Assembly: GCA_028641055.1 (NCBI GenBank)
Contig: CM054061.1
Location: 61,727,904-61,791,903, forward strand
DNA length: 64,000 nucleotides
Source of the DNA: Alopecurus myosuroides
Taxonomy: Eukaryota; Streptophyta; Magnoliopsida; Poales; Poaceae
Reading direction: 5' to 3'
Shown: one piece after another, positions 55,901 through 64,000 of the stretch
Position numbering within the stretch: position 1 is the stretch's first letter
How the letters are laid out: each line of letters begins with the position of its first letter
Position numbers and translations under genes: made by a program
The notes under the pieces: generated by a model
Seen by the model: only the letters and a program-made list of their open reading frames with translations
Told to the model about the DNA's origin: nothing
Databases searched by the model: none

Positions 55901-56968
55901 AGTGAACATAGAGATGTCAGCACACACATGAACATTAGCACCCGTATCAATCCACCAACATGGAGATTGAAGCCCATTCCCCATTAGGACGGAGGAATCC
56001 CGTGCGACCTGATAAGAAGTGAACATAGAGATGTCAGCACACACATGAACATTAACACCCGTATCAATCCACCAACATGGAGATTGAAGAACTGAAAGTA
56101 CCATCGGTATATTACCGTACCCATCAGTGTTGCTAGCGGTCACCACGTTGACATTCTTGGAGCCTTTCTTCCCTTTCTTGTCTGCACGGTCTGGGCAGTC
56201 CACAGAAAAGTGGCCGAGCGCTCCACACGTAAAGCACTCGAGCCCAGCTTTGTTCAGCACCTTCTTCTTCTTCTTCTTATTCTTAAAGGCAGTAGTGTTC
56301 ACAGGGCCATTGAACTGGGGCTTATAGTTCCCTTTGTTCTTGCTGTTATTCTTGACGTGATGATTTTTCTGCACCATATTGGCACTAGACTGCAAATCAC
56401 CACCTCTCTCAGTTGTGTCCTTTGCCCGAGCTTTCTCCTCAACATCAAGAGACGCTATCAGATTTTCAACTGATATCTCCTGTCTCTTATGTTTGAGAGA
56501 TGTGGCGAAACTCCTCCATGAAGAAGGCAGTTTTGCAATAATGCATCCAGCCACAAACTTATCAGGAATCACACACTTGAGCAGATCAAGCTCCTTCGCA
56601 ATGCACTGTATCTCATGAGCCTGTTCGACTACAGAACGGTTATTCACCATCTTGTAGTCGTTAAAGCTCTCCATGATATACAGCTCACTGCCAGCATCGG
56701 ACGCACCGAATTTAGTGTTCAGTGCATCCCAGAGCTCCTTAGCGTCTTCGATGTGCATATACACATCGCACAGACGTCCCTCCAGGACACTCAGAATACA
56801 GCCTCTGAAATTGTTATTGGCTTCCTTGAACTTATTCTGAACCTCGTCAGAAGCTCCTTCAGGAAGGCCACTCATAACAATGTCCCACACTTTCATGGAC
56901 TGGAGCCACAGTTGGCTTCTCAGTTGCCATCTCTTAAAGGTGGTACCATTGAACCTATCCGGTTTCAT
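52931..56968 (-). CDS. Copia gag-pol polyprotein, unit 3 (1345 aa)
   Basis: Same domains and order as unit 2, open throughout. One extra Lys codon in the AAG run before the zinc knuckle accounts for the 3-bp longer period. In the first (N-terminal) protease repeat the active-site motif reads DTGV instead of DTGA; the second copy is unchanged. A further private change is DWKEVVHKEMD before the RT domain. All integrase, RT and RNase H catalytic motifs are intact. Confidence 0.93.
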   Translation of the reverse strand: MKPDRFNGTTFKRWQLRSQLWLQSMKVWDIVMSGLPEGASDEVQNKFKEANNNFRGCILSVLEGRLCDVYMHIEDAKELWDALNTKFGASDAGSELYIMESFNDYKMVNNRSVVEQAHEIQCIAKELDLLKCVIPDKFVAGCIIAKLPSSWRSFATSLKHKRQEISVENLIASLDVEEKARAKDTTERGGDLQSSANMVQKNHHVKNNSKNKGNYKPQFNGPVNTTAFKNKKKKKKVLNKAGLECFTCGALGHFSVDCPDRADKKGKKGSKNVNVVTASNTDGYGNIPMVLSVLQSPCWWIDTGVNVHVCADISMFTSYQVARDSSVLMGNGLQSPCWWIDTGANVHVCADISMFTSYQVARDSSVLMGNGSHASVRGVGTVDLKFTSGKIVQLMNVQHVPTMNKNLVSGSLLCRDGFKVVFESNKVVVSRFGQFIGKGYECGGLFRFSLSEFCNKSVNHICGNVDSDASVWHSRLCHVNFGLLSRLSSLSLIPNFTIAKGSKCHSCVQSKQPRKPHTAAEERHLAPLELIHSDLCEMNGVLTKGGKRYFMTLIDDATRFCYVYLLQTKDEALDYFKIYKAEVENQLERKIKRFRSDRGGEYFSKVFDEFCEEHGIIHERTPPYSPQSNGIAERKNRTLTDLVNAMLDTAGLSKAWWGEALLTSCHVLNKVPNKNKEKTPYEEWVGRKPSLSYLRTWGCLAKVNVPISKKRKLGPKTVDCIFLGYAQRSIGYRFLVVKSEVPDMHVDTIMESRDATFFENMFPMKDMHSFAEFSSELIPESSTSSDHTEQPHDENVLEKDDNEAPKRSKTQRIEKSFGDDFIVYLVDNTPTSIAEAFASPDADDWKEVVHKEMDSILSNGTWELSERPYGCKPVGCKWVFKKKLRPDGTIEKYKARLVAKGYTQREGEDYFDTYSPVAKLTTIRVLLSLAASYGLIVHQMDVKTAFLNGELEEEIYMDQPDGFVVKGEERKVCKLLKSLYGLKQAPKQWHEKFDRTLTSAGFVINEADRCVYYRHGGGDSVILCLYVDDILIFGTSIIVINEVKSFLSKCFDMKDLGEADVILNIKLIKDESGITLTQSHYVEKILSRFGFIDSKPSPTPYDPSMTLRKNKRITKDQLRYSQIIGSLMYLASATRPDISFAVSKLSRFMSNPGNDHWHALERVMRYLNGTMSYGIHYSGHPAVLEGYSDSNWISDVDELYATSGYAFLLGGGAVSWRSCKQTILTRSTMEAELTALDTATVEAEWLRELLMDLPVVEKPLPAILMNCDNQTVIAKVTSSKDNAKSSRHVKRRLKSVRKLRNSGVITVTYIQTDKNLADPFTKGLSRNVIDSASREIGMRPVSVTP

Positions 56969-57012
56969 CGAATCACTTAAGTGGGAAATTGCCTACAATT
57001 AGGTTTTTGGAT

Positions 57013-58017
57013 TGTTGAATAATTAGGAAAAATTTCCACGATTAATTCCAGAATATAAATCATGATGACAGCAGCTATTAACATGTGAAGCTCGAACATA
57101 CTAGATGCAACAGACAACATGAATAATAGCAGCACGATCTCTCTAAACATGTAAACAGTAGACATGTTAAACAGACAGATCAGGACGCAGATTCCGTACC
57201 GTTCGTTTGTGGTAACGTTGTTGATGACAACGTTGGCGATGACGGGTCGGAGTAGACGACGCTTGAGACGGCGGTACGCAGCACCGCCTGACTTGCTAGG
57301 CAGACGAGCCGTCGTGGAAGCAGCGAGCAGTCGCGCGAAGCGCTTCCCAAAAACCTAATTCGCCCTCTCCCGTACAGGATCACAAGGACGACTGGTTCCG
57401 GAGACCTGCTCTCCCGTTCGCCGGTGGACGCCGGCGCTCGGGATGGAGTAGACTACGTTGGCGGCGCAAGGAACGAGGTGTGGCAAAACCTAGATTGGTT
57501 TTGTGTGTGTACAGCGCCCACGGTGCGCGTATTTTATAGTGCGGTTCGGAAAACCCTAATGTGTGCGACGTGGGAGGCCCACGCTGCACGTCCGAGTCGG
57601 TTGCAGCACGCGATACGGGAGCGACCCGAACCGCCTCAGCTGTGACGCGTCCGTCACGACTACGAAATCGGTTTTCCAAAACAGCAAAATAAACATAAGT
57701 ATTGTCTCGGCTCGAGGCTCGATTCACGAAACGCGATCGCGACGTGTCGTGTCGTGTCGAGACGAGACGAGCGAGCGGAGGAGGAGGAGGAGGAGTGCGC
57801 GAGAGGCTCTCTTGTTCTCACTCACATACAATCCCTACAACACTCCACCTTATAAGGTGGTGTGCAACTCCTCAAACTTCCAATGTGGGACTAAACTTCC
57901 CACTCCCACCACTCACTTGTACACATGGGCCATTTTGAGATTTCAGAATTTGCTATTGGGCTACCCACATATGGGCCCAATATTTCAGCTCACTCATTTG
58001 GGCCAAATATTCTAACA
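57013..58017 (-). repeat. Copia LTR4 (shared, internal)
   Basis: 1005 bp. Left end ggaaaaattt as in LTR2. Private change ccctaatgtg near 57555. Confidence 0.93.
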
Positions 58018-58560
58018 ATCCCCCACCAGATCTCAAATGCCCATTTGAAGATTTGCCAATCCTCGCTACTTGTTTATATACCAGTGTTTCAGCAGAGACT
58101 GTTAAGTTGAACTTCCGCCTAGATCCTTAAGCTACATCTATCAGCAACTTGAACAATGGATTATTCCTTGAATTGCAAGTTTTGTGCCAATAGACTTTAC
58201 TCAAAGTCATAACTAGTACTTGGCTGCCAGTAGCCTACCCCGCGGGTGGAGCATATGCGTCATACTCCGTGGTCTCTTCATGAGTTTACTAGAGATCACC
58301 CAAATCTCATAGACTGCGACGTTTACAGTCGGACTCACATAGGTGTGTTCTTTCAAGAATGCTCTGTAGGACAGCATCTTTGCTATGAATAGCCAACATA
58401 AACACATTAAGGCATGTTGCCAACCTGCCTTACAGCACTTTGAGAGTTATGCATCATCACTCAGAGAGGGTTTACCAAATACTCTCCTCAGTCAAACCAC
58501 TAGCTTGTTCTTCCCAGGTCCTAATTCACGGGATCTCCGATCACATAGGTTGGGTTACCA

Positions 58561-61500
58561 CTATGGTGTAACGCTCACGGGTCTCATACCTATCTCCCTT
58601 GATGCACTATCTATCACATTACGTGATAGTCCCTTCGTAAAGGGATCTGCCAGGTTTTTGTCTGTTTGAATATACGTAACAGTAATTACTCCGGAGTTTC
58701 TCAATTTCCTGACAGACTTCAAACGTCTTTTGACGTGTCTTGATGACTTCGCATTATCCTTAGAACTTGTCACCTTGGCAATCACCGTTTGATTGTCACA
58801 GTTCATGAGGATAGCCGGTAATGGTTTCTCAACCACCGGCAAGTCCATCAAGAGTTCACGCAGCCATTCTGCCTCAACAGTAGCTGTATCTAAAGCAGTA
58901 AGTTCTGCTTCCATGGTTGACCTCGTCAATATGGTCTGTTTACAAGACCTCCATGACACTGCGCCACCTCCAAGAAGAAATGCATATCCACTTGTGGCGT
59001 AGAGCTCATCTACATCTGAGATCCAGTTGGAGTCACTATATCCCTCAAGCACAGCAGGGTGCCCTGAATAATGAATCCCATAGCTCATAGTACCATTCAG
59101 ATAGCGCATGACCCTTTCAAGTGCATGCCAATGATCATTACCCGGGTTTGACATGAACCTGCTCAATTTGCTCACAGCAAAAGAGATGTCAGGCCTCGTC
59201 GCGCTCGCAAGGTACATGAGTGAACCGATTATTTGAGAGTATCTCAATTGATCTTTCGTAATCCTCTTGTTCTTTCGAAGCGTCATGCTAGGATCATAAG
59301 GTGTTGGAGAAGGCTTGCTATCAATAAAGCCGAAACGGCTCAAGATCTTCTCAACATAGTGTGATTGCGTCAGCGTAATCCCACTCTCATCCTTAATAAG
59401 CTTGATGTTCAGAATTACATCAGCTTCTCCCAGATCTTTCATATCAAAACACTTTGATAGAAAAGACTTGACCTCATTGATCACAATTATGCTTGTACCG
59501 AAAATCAGTATGTCGTCAACATACAAGCATAATATAACACTATCGCCCCCACCATGGCGATAGTATACACACCTGTCAGCCTCATTAATGACAAAGCCCG
59601 CAGAAGTTAAAGTTCTGTCAAACTTCTCATGCCATTGCTTAGGTGCTTGTTTCAGTCCATACAAAGATTTTAACAATTTGCACACCTTTCTCTCTTCACC
59701 TTTTACCACAAACCCATCAGGCTGATCCATATAAATTTCCTCTTCCAACTCTCCGTTAAGGAAAGCTGTCTTTACGTCCATTTGATGAACGATAAGACCA
59801 TAGGAGGCAGCCAGGGAAAGTAGTACACGAATGGTGGTCAGTTTAGCAACAGGTGAATAGGTGTCAAAGTAATCTTCGCCTTCTCGCTGAGTGTAGCCCT
59901 TGGCTACAAGCCGTGCCTTGTACTTCTCAATAGTACCATCAGGCCTTAGCTTCTTCTTGAACACCCACTTACAGCCCACTGGCTTACAACCATAAGGTCG
60001 TTCAGATAACTCCCACGTCCCATTAGAAAGAATGGAGTCCATCTCTTTATGGACAGCTTCTTTCCAGTCATCTGCATCTGGAGATGCAAATGCCTCTGCA
60101 ATAGACGTAGGTGTATTGTCCACAAGGTACACAATGAAATCATCACCAAAGGATTTTTCAATCCTCTGTGTCTTACTCCGTTTAGGAGCTTCATTGTCAT
60201 CCTTCTCAAGGACGTTCTCATCATGTGGTTGTTCAGTATGATCACTAGATGTACTAGATTCCGGAATTAATTCAGAAGAAAATTCAGCAAAGCTATGCAT
60301 ATCTTTCATAGGAAACATATTCTCAAAAAATGTTGCATCACGAGATTCCATAATAGTATCAACATGCATATCAGGTACCTCGGATTTAACCACTAGAAAT
60401 CTATAACCAATGCTACGCTGAGCATAACCTAGAAAGATACAATCCACTGTTTTCGGTCCGAGTTTGCGTTTCTTTGAAATTGGAACGTTGACCTTTGCCA
60501 AGCATCCCCAAGTACGCAAATAAGAAAGTGATGGTTTTCTCCCAACCCACTCCTCATAAGGGGTTTTCTCTTTATTCTTGTTAGGAACTTTATTCAGGAC
60601 ATGACACGAAGTCAACAGAGCCTCCCCCCACCATGCCTTAGATAAACCAGCAGTGTCCAACATGGCGTTCACCAAGTCGGTCAGCGTGCGGTTTTTCCTC
60701 TCAGCAATTCCGTTTGATTGTGGTGAGTAGGGAGGCGTCCTCTCGTGAATAATACCGTGTTCCTCACAGAATTCATCAAATACTTTAGAGAAATACTCTC
60801 CACCACGATCCGACCTAAAACGCTTGATCTTTCTCTCTAATTGATTTTCAACTTCAGCCTTATAGATTTTAAAGTAGTCTAAAGCCTCATCTTTAGTTTG
60901 CAACAAATAAACATAGCAGAATCTAGTAGCATCATCAATGAGTGTCATGAAATATCTCTTTCCACCTTTTGTCAACACACCATTCATCTCGCATAGATCA
61001 GAATGTATGAGTTCTAGAGGTGCCAAGTGTCTCTCCTCAGCTGCCGTGTGAGGCTTCCGAGGTTGCTTAGATTGCACACAACTATGGCACTTAGAACCTT
61101 TGGCAATGGTGAAATTCGGAATTAAACTTAAACTGGATAGCCGCGACAGTAAACCAAAATTAACATGACATAAACGAGAGTGCCAAACACTAGCATCTGA
61201 ATCAACATTGCCACAAATATGGTTTACTGACTTATTGCAAAATTCGGAAAGAGAAAAGCGGAACAAGCCTCCGCACTCATAGCCTTTACCAATAAATTGT
61301 CCAAATCTCGACACAACTACTTTATTGGACTCAAACACTACTTTAAACCCATCTCTGCAAAGAAGGGAGCCGCTGACGAGATTCTTATTCATAGTAGGGA
61401 CATGCTGCACGTTCATCAGCTGCACGATCTTCCCCGAAGTAAACTTCAGATCTACCGTGCCAACACCACGAACAGAAGCATGTGACCCATTCCCCATTAG

Positions 61501-62598
61501 GACGGAGGAATCCCGTGCGACCTGATAAGAAGTGAACATAGAGATGTCAGCACACACATGAACATTAGCACCCGTATCAATCCACCAACATGGAGATTGA
61601 AGCCCATTCCCCATTAGGACGGAGGAATCCCGTGCGACCTGATAAGAAGTGAACATAGAGATGTCAGCACACACATGAACATTAACACCCGTATCAATCC
61701 ACCAACATGGAGATTGAAGAACTGAAAGTACCATCGGTATATTACCGTACCCATCAGTGTTGCTAGCGGTCACCACGTTGACATTCTTGGAGCCTTTCTT
61801 CCCTTTCTTGTCTGCACGGTCTGGGCAGTCCACAGAAAAGTGGCCGAGCGCTCCACACGTAAAGCACTCGAGCCCAGCTTTGTTCAGCACCTTCTTCTTC
61901 TTCTTCTTATTCTTAAAGGCAGTAGTGTTCACAGGGCCATTGAACTGGGGCTTATAGTTCCCTTTGTTCTTGCTGTTATTCTTGACGTGATGATTTTTCT
62001 GCACCATATTGGCACTAGACTGCAAATCACCACCTCTCTCAGTTGTGTCCTTTGCCCGAGCTTTCTCCTCAACATCAAGAGACGCTATCAGATTTTCAAC
62101 TGATATCTCCTGTCTCTTATGTTTGAGAGATGTGGCGAAACTCCTCCATGAAGAAGGCAGTTTTGCAATAATGCATCCAGCCACAAACTTATCAGGAATC
62201 ACACACTTGAGCAGATCAAGCTCCTTCGCAATGCACTGTATCTCATGAGCCTGTTCGACTACAGAACGGTTATTCACCATCTTGTAGTCGTTAAAGCTCT
62301 CCATGATATACAGCTCACTGCCAGCATCGGACGCACCGAATTTAGTGTTCAGTGCATCCCAGAGCTCCTTAGCGTCTTCGATGTGCATATACACATCGCA
62401 CAGACGTCCCTCCAGGACACTCAGAATACAGCCTCTGAAATTGTTATTGGCTTCCTTGAACTTATTCTGAACCTCGTCAGAAGCTCCTTCAGGAAGGCCA
62501 CTCATAACAATGTCCCACACTTTCATGGACTGGAGCCACAGTTGGCTTCTCAGTTGCCATCTCTTAAAGGTGGTACCATTGAACCTATCCGGTTTCAT
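58561..62598 (-). CDS. Copia gag-pol polyprotein, unit 4 (1345 aa)
   Basis: Nearly identical to unit 3: same extra Lys, same DTGV in the first protease repeat. It has the common DWKEAVHKEMD. Open throughout with all catalytic motifs. It follows LTR5, which is the only LTR whose promoter is upstream of the whole array, so unit 4 is the copy most like the first genes of a full-length transcript. LTR5 carries a 59-bp deletion. Confidence 0.93.
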   Translation of the reverse strand: MKPDRFNGTTFKRWQLRSQLWLQSMKVWDIVMSGLPEGASDEVQNKFKEANNNFRGCILSVLEGRLCDVYMHIEDAKELWDALNTKFGASDAGSELYIMESFNDYKMVNNRSVVEQAHEIQCIAKELDLLKCVIPDKFVAGCIIAKLPSSWRSFATSLKHKRQEISVENLIASLDVEEKARAKDTTERGGDLQSSANMVQKNHHVKNNSKNKGNYKPQFNGPVNTTAFKNKKKKKKVLNKAGLECFTCGALGHFSVDCPDRADKKGKKGSKNVNVVTASNTDGYGNIPMVLSVLQSPCWWIDTGVNVHVCADISMFTSYQVARDSSVLMGNGLQSPCWWIDTGANVHVCADISMFTSYQVARDSSVLMGNGSHASVRGVGTVDLKFTSGKIVQLMNVQHVPTMNKNLVSGSLLCRDGFKVVFESNKVVVSRFGQFIGKGYECGGLFRFSLSEFCNKSVNHICGNVDSDASVWHSRLCHVNFGLLSRLSSLSLIPNFTIAKGSKCHSCVQSKQPRKPHTAAEERHLAPLELIHSDLCEMNGVLTKGGKRYFMTLIDDATRFCYVYLLQTKDEALDYFKIYKAEVENQLERKIKRFRSDRGGEYFSKVFDEFCEEHGIIHERTPPYSPQSNGIAERKNRTLTDLVNAMLDTAGLSKAWWGEALLTSCHVLNKVPNKNKEKTPYEEWVGRKPSLSYLRTWGCLAKVNVPISKKRKLGPKTVDCIFLGYAQRSIGYRFLVVKSEVPDMHVDTIMESRDATFFENMFPMKDMHSFAEFSSELIPESSTSSDHTEQPHDENVLEKDDNEAPKRSKTQRIEKSFGDDFIVYLVDNTPTSIAEAFASPDADDWKEAVHKEMDSILSNGTWELSERPYGCKPVGCKWVFKKKLRPDGTIEKYKARLVAKGYTQREGEDYFDTYSPVAKLTTIRVLLSLAASYGLIVHQMDVKTAFLNGELEEEIYMDQPDGFVVKGEERKVCKLLKSLYGLKQAPKQWHEKFDRTLTSAGFVINEADRCVYYRHGGGDSVILCLYVDDILIFGTSIIVINEVKSFLSKCFDMKDLGEADVILNIKLIKDESGITLTQSHYVEKILSRFGFIDSKPSPTPYDPSMTLRKNKRITKDQLRYSQIIGSLMYLASATRPDISFAVSKLSRFMSNPGNDHWHALERVMRYLNGTMSYGIHYSGHPAVLEGYSDSNWISDVDELYATSGYAFLLGGGAVSWRSCKQTILTRSTMEAELTALDTATVEAEWLRELLMDLPVVEKPLPAILMNCDNQTVIAKVTSSKDNAKSSRHVKRRLKSVRKLRNSGVITVTYIQTDKNLADPFTKGLSRNVIDSASREIGMRPVSVTP

Positions 62599-62642
62599 CG
62601 AATCACTTAAGTGGGAAATTGCCTACAATTAGGTTTTTGGAT

Positions 62643-63588
62643 TGTTGAATAATTAGGCATAATTTCCACGATTAATTCCAGAATATAAATCATGATGACA
62701 GCAGCTATTAACATGTGAAGCTCGAACATACTAGATGCAACAGACAACATGAATAATAGCAGCACGATCTCTCTAAACATGTAAACAGTAGACATGTTAA
62801 ACAGACAGATCAGGACGCAGATTCCGTACCGTTCGTTTGTGGTAACGTTGTTGATGACAACGTTGGCGATGACGGGTCGGAGTAGACGACGCTTGAGACG
62901 GCGGTACGCAGCACCGCCTGACTTGCTAGGCAGACGAGCCGTCGTGGAAGCAGCGAGCAGTCGCGCGAAGCGCTTCCCAAAAACCTAATTCGCCCTCTCC
63001 CGTACAGGATCACAAGGACGACTGGTTCCGGAGACCTGCTCTCCCGTTCGCCGGTGGACGCCGGCGCTCGGGATGGAGTAGACTACGTTGGCGGCGCAAG
63101 GAACAAGGTGTGGCAAAACCTAGATTGGTTTTGTGTGTGTACAGCACCCACGGTGCGCGTATTTTATAGTGCGGTTCGGAAAACCCTAACGTGTGCGACG
63201 TGGGAACCGCCTCAGCTGTGACGCGTCCGTCACGACTACGAAATCGGTTTTCCAAAACAGCAAAATAAACATAAGTATTGTCTCGGCTCGAGGCTCGATT
63301 CACGAAACGCGATCGCGACGTGTCGAGACGAGACGAGACGAGCGAGCGGAGGAGGAGGAGGAGGAGTGCGCGAGAGGCTCTCTTGTTCTCACTCACATAC
63401 AATCCCTACAACACTCCACCTTATAAGGTGGTGTGCAACTCCTCAAACTTCCAATGTGGGACTAAACTTCCCACTCCCACCACTCACTTGTACACATGGG
63501 CCATTTTGAGATTTCAGAATTTGCTATTGGGCTACCCACATATGGGCCCAATATTTCAGCTCACTCATTTGGGCCAAATATTCTAACA
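62643..63588 (-). repeat. Copia LTR5 (outer, 5' LTR), 59-bp deletion
   Basis: 946 bp. Compared with LTR1-4 it lacks 59 bp after 'gcgacgtggga' near 63205, and has a different GTGTC/GAGAC repeat count near 63320. The deleted part lies upstream of the TATA box on the minus strand, that is in U3. Confidence 0.93.
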
Positions 63589-63740
63589 AGTAGCGTTGAT
63601 ATGCTAGCTCCGTGAGCGTGATGGTTTAAGAAGGCGCACACAGTCAGGTCAGTGACAGTGCTAAGCTGAGGTACTGCTACCATCAGATCCTCATAATGGG
63701 TCAACGTAGTCTCGTCAAGGGCACCAAACATCGAAATTGG
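63589..63740 (-). pseudogene. F-box/FBD gene, 5' side of the split exon
   Basis: Minus strand encodes SMFGALDETTLTHYEDL and VAVPQLSTVTDLTVCAFL, then HAHGASISTLL, where the array begins. The VPQLSTVTDL and HGASISTLL phrases match the leucine-rich segment before the FBD domain in grass F-box proteins. A likely splice acceptor CCCACAG ends at 63741. The exon continues, in frame, at 40128 on the other side of the array. Upstream exons with the F-box are beyond the window. Confidence 0.7.
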
Positions 63741-63818
63741 CTGTGGGCATGGGACCATCATTACAATGTACATATATGTATAGTTAAGACAAGCAAAATA
63801 CACGGAACAATGTTATTA

Positions 63819-63900
63819 CTCCCTCCGTCCACTTTTATAAGGCCCACTTTTTACCATTTAAATGCTAAGAAGTGGGCCTTATAAAAGTGGACGGAGGGAG
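63819..63900. mobile_element. Stowaway MITE (82 bp)
   Basis: CTCCCTCCGTCC to GGACGGAGGGAG with TA at 63817-63818 and 63901-63902. The two arms are nearly perfect inverted repeats, so it folds into a hairpin of about 35 bp. It lies in a probable intron of the F-box/FBD gene. Confidence 0.93.
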
Positions 63901-63902
63901 TA

Positions 63903-64000
63903 CTAATTTAGGAGTTGACTTGCACATGATCCTACTCAAGGCTTATCTATATTAAATGGTTGGATGGATTTTGCCAAGACAGATCAAATAACTAACAGGA
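63903..64000. other. Window end, nothing recognised
   Basis: Probably intron of the FBD gene. No feature seen. Confidence 0.3.

Larger units (their letters stand above)
40129..63588 (-). mobile_element. Tandem Copia array: 5 LTRs, 4 internal regions
   Basis: The order on the plus strand is LTR1 (40129-41133), internal 1, LTR2 (45756-46760), internal 2, LTR3 (51383-52387), internal 3, LTR4 (57013-58017), internal 4, LTR5 (62643-63588). The period is 5627, 5627, 5630 and 5630 bp. Adjacent units share LTRs, as expected when unequal recombination between LTRs adds copies, rather than separate insertions. The flanks are agtat (40124-40128) and agtag (63589-63593), four of five bases equal, so the whole array occupies one target site. 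Sequence differences between units are few. Confidence 0.93.

Noticed and set aside
40129..63588. CRISPR-like or satellite interpretation of the large repeat
   Set aside because: The repeated unit is a complete Copia element with LTRs, PPT and gag-pol, so it is a retrotransposon array.

Overview
The window looks like nuclear DNA of a large-genome grass, most likely Triticeae (wheat, Aegilops or barley). The evidence is the repeat composition: CACTA elements with CACTA-type ends, Copia and Gypsy LTR retrotransposons, Stowaway MITEs with CTCCCTCCGT ends, a PIF/Harbinger element with TAA target duplications, and remnants of two gene families expanded in grasses (MATH-BTB and F-box/FBD). No bacterial-type operons, CRISPR arrays or tRNA genes were seen. 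Almost everything is transposable element, stacked by repeated insertion into a few gene remnants. Family and organism assignments rest on recognition of motifs; no database search was run.

Left part (1-18178). The window opens inside a CACTA transposon that ends at 6294. It carries a four-exon gene for a plant En/Spm-type protein with an Ulp1-like C-terminus, a tandem array whose units fold into long hairpins with compensatory base changes, a small gene for an RNase H1-type hybrid-binding (viroplasmin-like) domain with a membrane tail, and a dense field of subterminal repeats. This CACTA lies against a decayed Mutator-like (MULE) unit with two convergent pseudogenes: an Ulp1/C48 peptidase-like gene (+) and a FAR1/MURA-type transposase (-). 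One intron holds a large TGCAACT/AGTTGCA repeat field.

Middle part (18179-40128). This holds GC-rich unclassified DNA, a 420-bp element with inverted repeat ends, a second CACTA end with a 5S-rRNA-like segment nearby, a Stowaway MITE, a poly(A) retroposon with 13-bp target duplications, and a MATH-BTB pseudogene cut by a short non-autonomous Copia element. That Copia is itself cut by a fragment of the Copia family seen further right. A pol-less Gypsy remnant, an RT-less LINE remnant and a complete 2.0-kb Harbinger copy with a broken transposase follow. Then come pieces of F-box genes on the minus strand.

Right part (40129-64000). The most striking structure is a 23.46-kb head-to-tail array of one Copia retrotransposon on the minus strand: five LTRs separated by four nearly identical internal regions, with a period of 5627-5630 bp. 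Three of the four gag-pol frames are open (1344-1345 aa). All four contain an in-frame 117-bp duplication that doubles the aspartic-protease active site. The array behaves as a single insertion, flanked by agtat/agtag, in an exon of an F-box/FBD gene. Removing the array plus one target copy restores an open frame that runs to a splice donor and, after an 85-bp intron, into an FBD exon in matching phase. A Stowaway MITE lies at the right edge.
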